NCBI GenBank assembly: GCA_012295275.1 | Contig: CM022679.1 | Location: forward strand, 30,192,654-30,225,153 | DNA from: Chrysomallon squamiferum | Taxonomy: Eukaryota > Mollusca > Gastropoda > Neomphalida > Peltospiridae | Reading direction: 5' to 3' | Length of the DNA stretch: 32,500 bases | In this document: piece after piece, positions 1 to 13,976 of the stretch | Position numbering within the stretch: the stretch's first letter is position 1 | Layout of the letters: each line of letters begins with the position of its first letter | Position numbers and translations under genes: made by a program | The notes under the pieces: generated by a model | Told to the model about the DNA's origin: nothing | What the model saw: the letters and a program-made list of their open reading frames with translations, nothing else | Databases searched by the model: none

Positions 1-1633
<1,633 letters not shown>

Positions 1634-3882
1634 TGTGCCCAGTCGGAGAAGTTCTGCCAGATACTTAGTATTAAAAATTAACGATAAAAAAGAAGAAATT
1701 ACGAAGTAACCCAACAAAGAAGAAATTGAATAATATTTGTGTAATTTTTGTTGATGTTTTACATTTCCTGTTTTTTTTTTTTTTTTTATTATTATTATTA
1801 ATATATATTTTTTATTATTATTACTATTATGATTATTTTTGAACAATTTAATAAATTTTCACAGCATTCCTGAACAAAACAGTATTATGCATGAACAGCT
1901 AAAGTGATTTGGAAATATTTCATGCCTAATCAACAGTATTTCATCCAAGTCATTTAGTTGTAGTTGTTGCCTCGGATACATTTATATGTCTTTGAATTTT
2001 TTTTTTAACAACAATATTATTATTATTATTTCTATTTAGCCTTTATCTTATATAAACTGGGTTTGTTGCACATTCTTACAATACTAACAAACGATCTACA
2101 CAGCCATGTGCCAAGTGAAAAAGTTTTTAACACATGAAAACATATATATATATATATATATTTATTTTTTAAAAACTATTTTCATTTACGAAGATCGTTT
2201 TATGAGTATTTTTTATTCAGCTAAAGTAGTGATACATTTTGAAAAATATTTCCACCATGTATTTGATATACTGAAATATTTTTATGCTAGTTTTAGATAA
2301 ATATTTTACTGTTTACTTGAAGAAAAGTGTCAGTTTTCTTTTTTTCTACAATAGAATATATATATACCTTTTTTTTTTTTTTTTTTTTACTAGCTCTGTA
2401 AATTAGAGTGACCTTCTACATTAGTTTGTTGTTGTTGTTTTTATTAAAATTAATATAGCCGCAGAATAATTTCGTTTTCGTTTTGTTGATGTACATAAAA
2501 TATTTATTAATATTATATATATATATATATACTGGCTTGTATATTTGAGCTCACAAACGATCTGTGATAATTTCTTTTGTTTTATATGCTGTCCTGCACC
2601 TTCCTCTAGCAGTTTTCTTCTTTTTGTACGAGTGTCAATAGTTTTAGCGTGTGCTCACCTCTCTACTACAATCCTTCACCATTTTGCACTAAATTTCACA
2701 TTCTTTATTTTACGAGACCATCTTGCAATAAAACATTTAAATGCAGATATTAAAGTCTTTGTTTTAATTTTGTTTTTCAATACGTATGTGTGTGTGTTTT
2801 TATGTTTTGTGTGTGTGTCTAATATAGACACACATAGTGACGTTGGCTGAGAAAATATAAAGCTAACATTTATTAGGGTGTTTTATTATATTATATATAT
2901 TCATACATCCATCCATTCATCAAACCATATATATGTATATACATATACACACCAAAATCAAAATCAAAATAACGCGACACCTATAAGTGAGATTGTTTGA
3001 GGGGGTGTGTGTTTGTGTTTGTGTGCGTGCATGTGTGTGTGTGTGTGTTTCTATAAGCCAAGCTGGTCAGTTGCCCTAGATCAACTAAAGGCCTAAAGGC
3101 TCATGCAATCATCCCCGCATGCTATAACTTGGTGTCAATGTATGTTTCGTGCTTATGTATGTACAGACCACAGTGGTAGGCTGTAAAATGACCCTGCTAC
3201 GTGAATTCACAATCTTTGTTCTTACTGCAGCAATAAGAACTACTTGCTGAATTACACCTGCGAGAACTACGTCAGTTCGTGTCTCACAAACATACACTTT
3301 AAATACAACGCCGTTCAATTCATCGAGCTATGATATTCGAGCGCTGTTATCTCAGTCTGCTCTTTCAATCGCCTAGCGAACATAATAATAAAAAAAAAAA
3401 TCTTATTGTTATTAATTTTTTTTTAATTATTATTATTTTTTTTTTTTTTTTTACCCATGTTTTACCCTCAACAGCACCGATAAAAAAAAAAAAAAAAAAA
3501 TTTGTTTTATTTATGAAACAAACTGGGAAGTTTTATGATTTGTTTCAATACATTTTTATCACTGTACGACGATGAAGACTACTAAGATGGATAAAGATTT
3601 AGTAATATAAGTGGTTGATATTTACTAATATCATTATATAAACGAAATCTGTTCATAAAGCTCACATGAAGCAGATATTTTGATTATTAATAAAAGAGCA
3701 CTAACAAGACTGGACATGTCAACACTAGTTACAAAAAAAATTTTTTTTTTAAATAAATAAATGTTTAGCTTATGAGGGTTTTCTTTGGACTGAACAGTTT
3801 AACATTATAAAAAAAATTAGTAGCAATAATAAACTAAAATATAAAAGTATAAAGAATTTCTCTAGACATCTAGACACATATG

Positions 3883-3922
<40 letters not shown>

Positions 3923-6073
3923 TGTGGACGCGTGTGTGTAGGTTTTCGTTGCATTAGGCTTTTATCTCTGGATGTTTCATGTACGATATATAACCATCAT
4001 AGTAACATAAGAAGTACTTAAATTCCATATAATTAAACTTTCGAATTAAAACAAAATACAGAAATAAATTTATATATTTAATGGACTTTTCTCATTTTTA
4101 AATTGTCTTTTTATGTTGATTCTTTGAATTCTAATGCACTAGGTACGGCTTACTGCGTAGTTTGTAAAAATAGGAGATACCAAAATTTTAATTTTTAGTA
4201 GTTGTTCATGAATATATTCTCATAATTAAAAGCCGAAGACCAGTTTAACATTTCACCATTCTTTTCACCGAACGTCAAGAGAATGCAAATTTATAAGGGA
4301 CTCAGTCTTTAAATGTAATTTGTTACAACACTTTAGTGTACGATATTTTACGAAACGAACTTCTAGCAGTAATCTCTCAAATAAGTTACATGGCATTGCT
4401 ATGTTTTTTGTTACAAATAAGGCAAAGCTAATAGTCAACTCAGTCTTTTAGCATCATTTGACAAACCCGAGCGCTCTAGAAATGCATATACGAACTTTGA
4501 AATATCGGTTATCTTATCAAAATACATTAGTGGGCATTAACATCACTTTGTCAACAGTGTAAAAAAAAAAAGCTATTTACGGAAAATGAAACTTTTCTGC
4601 AGGCTGATTGGGAAATCAATTAATACAAATCATTTTCCAATATTTAAATTTTTAACAGGACTGCATTTATTATATATCATTTGGATTGACCAAATAAAAA
4701 AAAAAGTAAAAAAAGCATTCCCAGTTCTAATGTATGAATGTCATTTCATTTATATATAAAAATCTTTAAAAATCATTAATATATGTGTCAGTTCATCTCA
4801 GTTTAGTTTTTTTTTTTTCCCTCAGTTCTAAACATTTCTTTTAAAAAAAACTTAACACTGGTAATTAATCAGAGTATACCAGATCATCACAACTGGTTTA
4901 AAGACTCGATTTCACCAGTATGGATCTTTCTGATGGGGATGGACATACCATGGGATCTGGTAAAGTTGTAAGCCTGGAGCTAGAACAGGTCCAAAATAAG
5001 CACAAAGGGCTCATCTTTCAACTATTCATACTCTGAGTCAGTTTAGGTCCAGATATCACTCCCTGTAATGCTTGGTCTCAAGTTTTGATCTTAAGTTATC
5101 AAATGCCCTTTACATAGCAAATCGAATCCAGTTTTATTAGTTATCAAATATGAAACCAGAAAACCAGATTATTTGAAGGTTTCAAAGTTTTGAAAGTCCT
5201 GTGGGCCAATTTTTGGCTCCATTTCTATTCAAAATGTTTATACAATCAAGTAGCTAGACACCAATTACTAGGGTGTATTTAATCAGTCTACAAGTTTGAA
5301 TTCGCTTTCTCCAGTGTAATTGGTGACCAATATTTTATCTGTTAGACAATGTACTATACATATTTATTAACTGATTTATTAATTTATTATCCTTTGAAAA
5401 TAGAAATATGTTAAATACTAGTAATGAATTCCGGGATACTGAGATACCTCCTTTATGCAGAAGATAAATGTTAAAATTAGTAAAAACTTAAAAACCACAC
5501 AAAAATTACACGAATACTACATCTTTGTGACATTTATTTTTACAATATTGAAAAAAAAATCTGGCTTGCAATACACATGCAATCCCAAGACTACTCTTAC
5601 AGTTCACAAAGATAACTCATTACAAAATATTTTGTTTACTAATACATATTATAACTTAATGTATAACCAAATTCTGGTAGCTATTAAGTTAACAATTACT
5701 ATAATATACAAGATATCAAAAATAATTTAAAAATTGAAACACTTAACAACAATTTCCGATAGATTCTGTTTAATCTTTTTTTTTTTTTACAAGTCATCCA
5801 GCTGTACAGTTATTTGCTATAAAATGCCAAAAGAAAAAAAATTTGTATAAATCAATGCAATGGTATATTCAGTGTAGAATAGTAAGTCAATGTCACACAG
5901 CCTATAATCTTCTTCAAAATTGCTAAAATACTCAAAATCAGGACACCACACTATTCTTTAAAAAAAAAAAAAAAAAAAAAAGTCATTTCATCTGTCAACA
6001 TTTCTTTTCAACAAAACCCATCATTTCATCAGAATCGAAAAAAAATCATTTTGTGCCTAAAATGCTGCCATCT
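1634..6073. other. Intergenic, AT-rich, no supported gene
   Basis: This region between the convergent tektin and ADP/ATP carrier genes is mostly A/T runs, (AT)n near 2143-2161 and 2513-2530, and (GT)n near 3028-3050 and 3887-3921. Open frames here are short and built from low-complexity sequence. A slightly less AT-rich patch at 3060-3333 and another at 4860-5300 have no recognised homology. The 3' UTRs of both flanking genes must end here, but no convincing poly(A) signal and downstream element pair stands out. Confidence 0.7.
3887..3921 (+). repeat. (GT)n microsatellite
   Basis: About 17 GT repeats in intergenic DNA. Confidence 0.9.
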
Positions 6074-6994
6074 TTATTTAAGGAGTGAAACCCTCCATTT
6101 AATGTAGTACTCCTTGAACTTGTCAAAGCCAGCCAGTACACCTGCACCAGCGACACCTCTCAGGATGTTGGCGCCTGCTCCCTTCATCAAAGACATGAAG
6201 CCCTCGTGTTTGAGAATCTGGATCGTACAGTCAATGGATCCCTTGTATTTGACAGCCTCACCGGAAGTCATCATCATTCTTCTTCTTATGGTGTCGATGG
6301 GGTAGGAGACCAGACCAGAGCTGATGGTCACTATGTAGCCAAGAGCGAAGGATGTTGCCAAACCTGCATTATCGCCCAGAACCAGGGGTTTGATGGTATC
6401 GTAGAAGCCGAAGTAGCAGCCTCTGTAGACAACGATACCGACACAAGAAATGACGAATCCTCTGTAAAGACCGACGATTCCGTCAGACTTGAGGGTTTGG
6501 CGGTAAACGTCTATCATGCCGTTGAACTGTCGTTCACTCTTTCCTTTGCCGGCAGATTTAGCATCGTTTGCCAAGCGGGTTCGGGCATAGTCGAGGGAGT
6601 AGACGAAGACGAGGGACATGGCACCAGCCAGTCCACCAGAGCCAACGTTCTTTCCAAAGCCGACCATGTAGCTGTCTTTCTTGCTAGACTTGAAAACGAC
6701 TTTAATTTTGTCCTTGAAGGCAAAGTTCAAAGCCTGTGTTGGGAAGTACCTGAGGCAGTTGGCAAGGTTACCACGCCAGAAAGGAAGAATACCCTCCGTT
6801 TTAAATGTGCGTACAGTACAGTCTATAACACCCTTGTATGGCTCAGATAAACGTCCTGCCTTCATCATCTCATTCTGATTCTGTACGAGCAGCTTCACTC
6901 GCTCTATGGGTGCAGCAGCAGTCTTTGAAATGACAGCTGCAGCTCCACTGAGAGCAAAATTTTCTACAAACCCAAGTTTAACTTTATCGGACAT
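6074..6994 (-). CDS. ANT: Mitochondrial ADP/ATP carrier (SLC25 family), plant/fungal-like type
   Basis: Exchanges cytosolic ADP for matrix ATP across the inner mitochondrial membrane. One uninterrupted 306-residue frame holds three carrier repeats with the PX[DE]XX[RK] motifs PIERVK (29-34), SLDYAR (133-138, Ser for Pro) and PIDTIR (232-237). The nucleotide-carrier signature RRRMMM is at 237-242. Other family blocks are [13 protein letters not shown] (83-95) and [13 protein letters not shown] (274-286). Length fits the family (about 300). The frame extends 19 codons upstream, but MSDKVKL was chosen as start because the ATG follows TTTTTCAG directly, a good acceptor, and the upstream residues do not look like the family. 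Several diagnostic stretches ([43 protein letters not shown]) match plant and fungal carriers as I recall them, not animal ANT1-4. There are no coding introns. The identity is firm; the affinity needs a tree. Confidence 0.96.
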   Translation of the reverse strand: MSDKVKLGFVENFALSGAAAVISKTAAAPIERVKLLVQNQNEMMKAGRLSEPYKGVIDCTVRTFKTEGILPFWRGNLANCLRYFPTQALNFAFKDKIKVVFKSSKKDSYMVGFGKNVGSGGLAGAMSLVFVYSLDYARTRLANDAKSAGKGKSERQFNGMIDVYRQTLKSDGIVGLYRGFVISCVGIVVYRGCYFGFYDTIKPLVLGDNAGLATSFALGYIVTISSGLVSYPIDTIRRRMMMTSGEAVKYKGSIDCTIQILKHEGFMSLMKGAGANILRGVAGAGVLAGFDKFKEYYIKWRVSLLK

Positions 6995-8488
6995 CTGAAA
7001 AATAAAATGTAATGAATAAGACACGTTACACAAGAAATATTTTGCAAACAAACCAACTATTCCACCTGAACTTTATCCTAACATTAAATTTATTCTGCAT
7101 TATTTCACTTGTGACTAAATCCAGCAATGTCCAGATCATAAAGTCAGCCTGATATATTACTCATTAAAATTCTAAATATTATTCAATTTACCTTAGAAAA
7201 TATATAAAGAGAATATGCGCATATAAATTGTAGGCGTTTTTAAATTTTCATCATAATGACCTTGCTTATCCAGAAATCATTTGTCCAGTTATTAAATTAA
7301 CCAAAAATAAAAACAAGTGCAAAACTACTGCAGCTGCCTGACCTATGACATTTAGTAGACTGATTTTAATCCTCCACAGTAATGATTTATGTAACCATGT
7401 TTTCTAAATTTTCCATGTGATAACCACAAATGGTAAACAATGAAAATATGACACTGCAGATTTGGCTTTTATAGCACTGAACGGACTTCTTGAAACACTG
7501 TATTGATTATAATGAAGATGGGTTCCATTTAATTCTAGAAATATTTTTAAAAGGTGTAAACATTCATTATCGTTTTGGTCCTATAAAATGCACTATAATT
7601 TAGTATGCTGGCTTTTTCTTTGTTCTTATAATTTAACCAACATTTGTTAAAACCAAACCAGCCATCAACCACTGAAATGATGTATCTATGCATTTTATTG
7701 CAAGATGAAATAGTGACATGATTTTGGTCAAAATATACCAAAAATATCTGGTGGGCTAAGAACTGGAATGTATTGGGAAAATAAAGTGGGGGCATTTCAA
7801 TTCTTCACTTTCTTCTGGTATAAAGTTGAACAATACTTAAAAATCCAAAGCTTCTAGTCGGTGCTATTCTAACCAGGGTTTTAATATGCTCAACTGTTCT
7901 TTTTCTTTTCTTTTCTTTTTTCTTAACAACCTTTGTTACTAGTAACTGAATATACTATAGACCGTGTAGTATATAAAAACATGAAAACGTTCTACCTTCA
8001 GCTGTTTGACATTAAGTTAATAAACAATACATTTCTACGTTTTAAAATGATATGCACTTCATTTCGCTTGTTGTTTGTTTTATTTACAGTGATACCTACT
8101 AATTTTCAGTCAACTGCGTTTTAAGTCAGGTTCACATAAATTCCTAAATCGAAATGCCCTTGGAACAACCGCACACATTTTTCAACTCAAAACGCTCAAT
8201 TAAAAACCTGCTAAAATTTATCACACTATCTGAATATATACTTTGCATTAAAAGTCCTTTATGACTAATGATTATTTCACCATTCATCACTTAATTATCA
8301 ACAACTGTAACGAAAAAATGTTGACGGCTACTTCGACCTTTGTAAATCAAAGTGTTGGAAAGCATGCCACGACCGGCATGAAATGCCCATAAGAGATTTC
8401 ACGTTAATCTAAACTTAACAGAATAATAAACAGCCAAGTCTACAGATATATAAAAATATAGAGTTAATAAATAAAAAAATGATCTTAC
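6995..8488 (-). other. Candidate 5' UTR intron of the ADP/ATP carrier gene
   Basis: On the minus strand the region ends in TTTATTTTTCAG right before the carrier ATG. It could begin at GTAAGA (complement of 8488-8483). The content is AT-rich with no gene seen. The acceptor is persuasive; the partner donor is a guess. Confidence 0.35.
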
Positions 8489-8750
8489 TGTTGATGCTGG
8501 CAAAACGAATGCTGCCCAAGTGGCAAATGAAAAGAGAACAGAACCGGCCTATTCGCTAACAGAATGGAAAAGGCCTCGTGTTTGACGTCACCTATAAACC
8601 CCCGGATGAAAATGCTACTGAGCATGCTCAGCGCACCTGCTAAAGCCATAGACATATCTTCGGATAATTCCGGAAGGATAATCGTAACGATTTGCAGTTT
8701 TCCGAGATAGTCCGAAAAAGGAACGGAAAAAAGACCTTTGTGCACTTAAT
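8489..8750 (-). other. Candidate 5' non-coding exon of the ADP/ATP carrier gene
   Basis: A patch richer in G+C and CpG than its surroundings, ending at a CA/GTAAGA donor on the minus strand, about 1.5 kb upstream of the carrier ATG. An 86-codon minus-strand frame fills it, but that frame would not be in register with the carrier after splicing, and it has no recognised homology. It is treated as possible 5' UTR. The 5' limit is arbitrary. Confidence 0.22.
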
Positions 8751-9340
8751 AAGAATACATTTATGAAAAGCTATATGAACGAGATAAGCACATTCTTATA
8801 AAAATAAAAATAATAACAACATATATAGCAAATATTTTTCATTTTGGGATAGTTAAACAAAGCAAGTGGCAGCAAATACAATATTGTTTCTTAGTCATGC
8901 GTGTAGATATCAAGATTAATATTCACCGTTTCGGAGAATGCGTGTACAGTGGGCTATGATAACGAAAAAGCGCGCGCTATGATTGTTGGTTAGTTCCAGT
9001 TTGTGTTTTCCTGTATGTCGGTATGTCGGTATCTACTAATTAATTAATTATTCAGTGCATCGGTCCTAAATATCATAAAGAAACAATATTCATAGGCGTT
9101 TTCTATACTACTTTATCATCAAAATAAACCAAGAGAAAAAAATGTTGGATACTAAATAATCAGTAATAAATAAAGTGTAAAAAATGAAGCAGATATGTAT
9201 CTATTTATTCGAGTATCAATTAAAAAAGTTTTTCTATCTGGTTTTGGATATCTACTAATACTATTAGTACTTCTCTATTATGCTACTTTTTTCTTCTTGT
9301 ATTTTGTAGTAATGTAATGTGCGATTTATATAAAAACGTG

Positions 9341-9342
<2 letters not shown>

Positions 9343-9402
<60 letters not shown>
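9343..9402 (+). repeat. (GA)30 microsatellite
   Basis: Sixty bases of uninterrupted GA, a purine-only strand. Confidence 0.95.
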
Positions 9403-9405
<3 letters not shown>

Positions 9406-9855
9406 TCAGATACAAATATGTTTGCACATATTTATTTTTATTTTGCATATTACTGTTATCTAATGCATTCAATATATTTTTAAAACGAAATCGTTAGGAC
9501 ATTTATCGTGTTATAGAACTTTAATAATCTTAAGCCGATTAAGACTTGTATCAGAACGTTTCCAGTGTTGCACAATGAATGTTTTCTCCACTACAGGCAA
9601 TTCAATAGAAATAATACTGATATTATTTCAAGTGAGTATAACAGAGTTAAAAGCTCGCTGCCCGACACGCACACACACACGAACGCACACACACACACAC
9701 ACACACATTTACGTATGTATGTATATAATAAAATTATTTCAACGCACTGACTTCGTGTTTACATGACCTTAGGTGAACTATATTGTTGCTCACCTGTTTC
9801 TGCCAGCATGAGTATACAGCAACTGGAAAAAAAAAAAAATTAATAATAGTAAACA

Positions 9856-9929
9856 AATGAAATGAAATGAAATGAAGTAAAGTAAAGTAAAGTAAAGTAA
9901 AGTAAAGTAAAGTAAAGTAAAGTAAAGTA
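9856..9929 (+). repeat. Compound pentamer repeat (AAATG)n-(AAAGT)n
   Basis: About four AAATG units run directly into about ten AAAGT units, which suggests one founder repeat that changed unit by point mutation. Confidence 0.92.
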
Positions 9930-9937
9930 TCCCAAAC

Positions 9938-10005
9938 TAATAATAATAATAATAATAATAATAACAGTAGTAGTAGTTAATAATAATAATAATAATAATA
10001 AATAA
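9938..10005 (+). repeat. (AAT)n with an AGT interruption
   Basis: Two AAT triplet blocks separated by CAGTAGTAGTAGT, just after the pentamer array. Confidence 0.92.
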
Positions 10006-10040
10006 AGGGCACTTGACTATTAGTATATTTATATATATAT

Positions 10041-10047
<7 letters not shown>

Positions 10048-10077
<30 letters not shown>
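10048..10077 (+). repeat. (GA)15 microsatellite
   Basis: Purine tract 52 bp before the long (CT)n array, to which it is complementary. Confidence 0.93.
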
Positions 10078-10081
<4 letters not shown>

Positions 10082-10127
10082 TGGGCATGGTTTTGAGAGA
10101 AAGGGAGGTGCATCATGGGCATGGTTT

Positions 10128-10480
<353 letters not shown>

Positions 10481-10750
10481 GGGTGTTTTGTCTGTGAGTG
10501 TGCCTCAGTTATAATTATTCCAGAAGACATAATGATTATAATAATATCGTGTTATCCCTCTAGTCTAGTTTAGCACCACCGTGCTCCATGGCAAGGAACG
10601 CGCATGACAGGTGGCAGAAATTAGTTCAGGAGGGTTAGAAATGTTTGCCTTGTTAAATAGAGCGCAGTTTTGTATACATTCTGACCCTCGCCAGTTCGTG
10701 TGTCCGTATATGAAGAGTTAGGATGAAAAAAAGAGGAGAAAAAAAAATAT

Positions 10751-10788
10751 ATACACACACACACACAGACATACAGACACACATACAA

Positions 10789-10815
<27 letters not shown>
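10751..10815 (+). repeat. (AC)n-rich imperfect microsatellite
   Basis: ACACAC blocks broken by GAC and TAC variants, flanked by TATATA. Confidence 0.9.
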
Positions 10816-10821
<6 letters not shown>

Positions 10822-12050
10822 CGTACTGTTTTATATGTATGTATACACTCACACATACTTATATATAAATATATAACACTGCTACTGTTACTTCTTCTAC
10901 TTCTGCTACAACAACAACAATTACTACTACTACTAGTAGTAGTAATAATCACATTAGTAGTAGTAATAATCTTCGAGTTCGAATTAACAGAATGGTGTGT
11001 TATAGAAGTTATATTATGTAAAAAAACAGAGCAGATATTCGTGACACAGGAATTAGATTTATTTCAAAGATAAATTACAGCGTAGCCTGTTTCTGGTTCA
11101 AGGACGCTTAGAGTGGCACATATCCATTACGAATGTTAGGTGTATATGACGCTGAATCTATTTCGTGGGCTCCGCTAAAGAAGAATTGTTTTATTTTGCA
11201 ATATAATAACACGTTTACAGATCTGTGATCATAGATAAAGATAATTAATTACCTAGCCGAAAAGAAATCAGCTATAAAAGAGTTGCTCTTTTTCTATTTT
11301 ATTCCGAAACACATAACAGCACAAAAACTGGCCCTTTATAAACAATGGGGTACCATTTAGTAGTAACACTGTAACATTGAGAGAGGATGTGCGTAGCATA
11401 TATGTAACCTCATATCCGTACATACATACGTATTCATATATACAAAAAATACAAACTTAAAGATATATATATACACACATCATATAATTTTCTGACAAGG
11501 GAAATTCATAACATTAGTGTAAAGGGTGTAAAATACATTTATATCTGCTTAACTTAATTACGCTATTAATGCTTTTGTGTTGCTTTTTACAAGCTATCTG
11601 ACCATCTATAATTTTTTTTATAAATAATCTTAAAACTGTAGGCCTATATGCAATGCATTACGTTGTACTTCTTGTACGATTTAACTTTAAGCATTCTCCC
11701 TACACATATGCAGACGTCCTAGGCCTAAGGGTTAACAAATAAGTGAACATTTCGTAAGAAACACGTTTTTAAATTACGCCATTTAGATTGCTGTGGCCAG
11801 TAACTTCCCTGTCTAATTCGCCGCCAACCCCCCCCCACTCCAAAAAACCGTCATTGATTTTTGATACATCGCTTGATTTCAGAAAGATGTTACGTAATTT
11901 GCCTTGAAGTCATTAGCAACCATTGTGAGAAATCTACCATGCTCCCAGGTGTTCGTAATATTACTGGGTGAGATTTGTAAATCACGGTCAGCCTAAGGAT
12001 TATCCACATAAATTATACGGTGTCAGAAGTCTAAAAAAAAAAAAATTATT

Positions 12051-12088
12051 ATTCATATTCATATTCATATTCATATTCATATTCATAT
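12051..12088 (+). repeat. (ATTCAT)n hexamer repeat
   Basis: Six perfect ATTCAT units followed by ATT triplets. Confidence 0.92.
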
Positions 12089-12420
12089 TATTATTATTGT
12101 CATTATTATAAGCAAAAGAAATAATATACTGTTATAGTTGTAATGCTAAATTTTCTTCTGAAGTAAAAATATATTTTACGATATATGCAGTTTATTGTTA
12201 TTAGTATTGCTGTTGTTGTTGTTTTGTTTTGTGCAAAACTGTTATTAATTTACTTTTTATTTTTTTTTATTTAGCTCGTCATTATGACCATGCATTTTTT
12301 CCAGATAGAAAGAAAACAAAAGAAAGATATGAAAAAAAAAAGAAAAAAAACTTGGCTATTTTATTTGATTGTTGTAATTGCGGATAATTATGCACTCTTG
12401 TATGTTTGTACCTTTAAACC

Positions 12421-12456
<36 letters not shown>

Positions 12457-12507
12457 TAAAAAATTATAATCTTTTAAGCCTTTAGTTTGATTTCTAAAGA
12501 AGCCGGC

Positions 12508-12550
12508 ATGGCTGATTACTTGATACCACGTCCCCTTGTTAAACTGTCAC
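12508..12550 (+). CDS. Speculative first coding exon with strong Kozak context
   Basis: GCCGGCATGGCT resembles the eukaryotic start consensus. The frame MADYLIPRPLVKLS runs to a good donor, CAC/GTAAGTG, ending in phase 1. The first confirmed helicase exon begins in phase 0, so at least one more exon would be needed to join them. No homology was recognised. It may belong to the helicase, to another gene, or be chance. Confidence 0.15.
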
Positions 12551-12967
12551 GTAAGTGTGACCGTTAGTCCGTGACGTTAAATGGATTATATAATACAGAT
12601 AAGGAAAAACAGCTTTTTCTCTGTTTCTGTCTCTTTTTAATTAAATTGTGTGAAGGCGCAATAAGCTTTTAATTAAATGTCCGAAGTAATGAGTAAATAT
12701 AGTTTAAATGCTCGCTCGTGATTTTGATGAACAGTGAATTTTATTTTAATGTTTTAAATAATCTTTAAAAAAATTATTATTTATTTATATTTATTTATGA
12801 GATTTATTATTTTATTTTATTAATTTCTTTACGTTTTTCATCCCAGCATGCCTTTTACTAAATGTTATTCTGTTTTCATTTTATTATTGGTAGTAATATT
12901 AATAAATTAATAGTAATAATATTTCAACTAAAGTTATTTCATACATGAATAAAGTAACACTATTTAA

Positions 12968-12996
<29 letters not shown>
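12968..12996 (+). repeat. (AAT)n microsatellite
   Basis: About nine AAT units in AT-rich DNA. Confidence 0.9.
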
Positions 12997-12998
<2 letters not shown>

Positions 12999-13289
12999 GA
13001 ATAAGACGGATATGACGGCAGCACCTTACTTTTGTAAACTTTAATCATATTAATTCATACTTATATATAAAATATCGTGGAAGTAAGGTAACGCATTCAC
13101 GCACGCACACACAGCCCCACATTAAACAGCATACCCAAGCGAGTGAACTATAGCATTAATTAGAGTTATCTCTCTTCCCGGTGAGGTCTCTGGCATCGGC
13201 CGCACCAAACATCCTTTTTCACCAGCACGTGGAGCAGACAATCTGTCTCCTATTTTCACTTCGTCAGAAGTGAAATAAATCAACCAAAT

Positions 13290-13334
13290 ATGAGGCTTTC
13301 TATAGAAGAAACAAATTCAACATCGGAAGAAAAG
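13290..13334 (+). CDS. Possible N-terminal exon of the helicase gene
   Basis: ATG at 13290 opens the acidic 15-codon frame MRLSIEETNSTSEEK, ending AAAAG/GTTTTA in phase 0. This would join in register to exon 13877, giving EEK then SKQDDYDEE, an acidic N-terminus of the kind DDX21 proteins have. The donor is weak (GTTTTA), and vertebrate DDX21 has a far longer N-terminal region of about 180 residues. Transcript data would be needed to accept it. Confidence 0.25.
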
Positions 13335-13552
13335 GTTTTAATTTCATTTCTTTCATTTAAAAAGTTCAAAATCATCACATTTATTTTGAATTATAATATT
13401 TAATACCGAGGTCCTTGTTGAAAACGAGAAAACAAAATATTTCCGTCTTCAGATTCAGATTGCGCAAGAAACTGAATAATGAAATACTGCTGAAACTAAT
13501 ACTTTTAGCAAGTCCATTTCAGTTTGTGGTGAACATCCACTTATTTAAATGG

Positions 13553-13585
<33 letters not shown>

Positions 13586-13876
13586 AATTTGTTATATATT
13601 AATTATTATACATTCAAAAATATTGGTAATTAATTTTAAAAGTTGTATATAAAATTGTTGAAAAATACAGAATTAAAAATGAGGCTAAAATATTTAATTA
13701 CAAAAACTTTTAATACAGTATTACAGAAACAATTATTAATGTTAAGGTAGAGTTGAGTTGTAAATATCTTTTAAAAAAAACACATTAATAGATTTATGTC
13801 TGAATAAATCAAATAATATATTAAATAATACTCTTGCCTATTTTAACCATTTTTATTTTTGTTCAACTTGTTGCAG

Positions 13877-13976
13877 AGCAAGCAAGATGATTATGATGAA
13901 GAACTTGAAAAACAAAAAGAGACAGGAGCTTTTGAAAATTTTGCACTTTCCAAGGATACAATAAAAAAGTTAAAAA
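13877..13976 (+). CDS. DDX21: Helicase exon: acidic linker and start of Q motif
   Basis: Acceptor TTGTTGCAG. The frame reads [20 protein letters not shown] and continues [13 protein letters not shown], ending AAAA/GTAAGG in phase 1. Reading past this donor gives a short in-frame extension to TAA; the donor is preferred because the join restores [12 protein letters not shown]. Confidence 0.88.

Noticed and set aside
2545-2850. 101-codon hydrophobic frame
   Set aside because: T-rich low-complexity translation, no start context, homology or splice support.
6206-6850. 214-codon plus-strand open frame
   Set aside because: Antisense shadow of the ADP/ATP carrier coding sequence.
8485-8745. 86-codon minus-strand frame
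   Set aside because: No homology, and out of register with the carrier if spliced at the GTAAGA donor. Kept only as a possible 5' UTR exon.
11270-11279. TATA-like GCTATAAAAG as helicase promoter
   Set aside because: Lone motif in AT-rich DNA, more than 2 kb from the first confirmed exon, with no first exon or initiator attached.
12284-12469. Lysine-rich frame as the helicase N-terminus
   Set aside because: The lysines come from poly(A) runs and the frame ends without a usable splice site.
13170-13190. CCCG/GTGAGG donor as end of a helicase first exon
   Set aside because: No upstream ATG gives an open, sensible frame into it.
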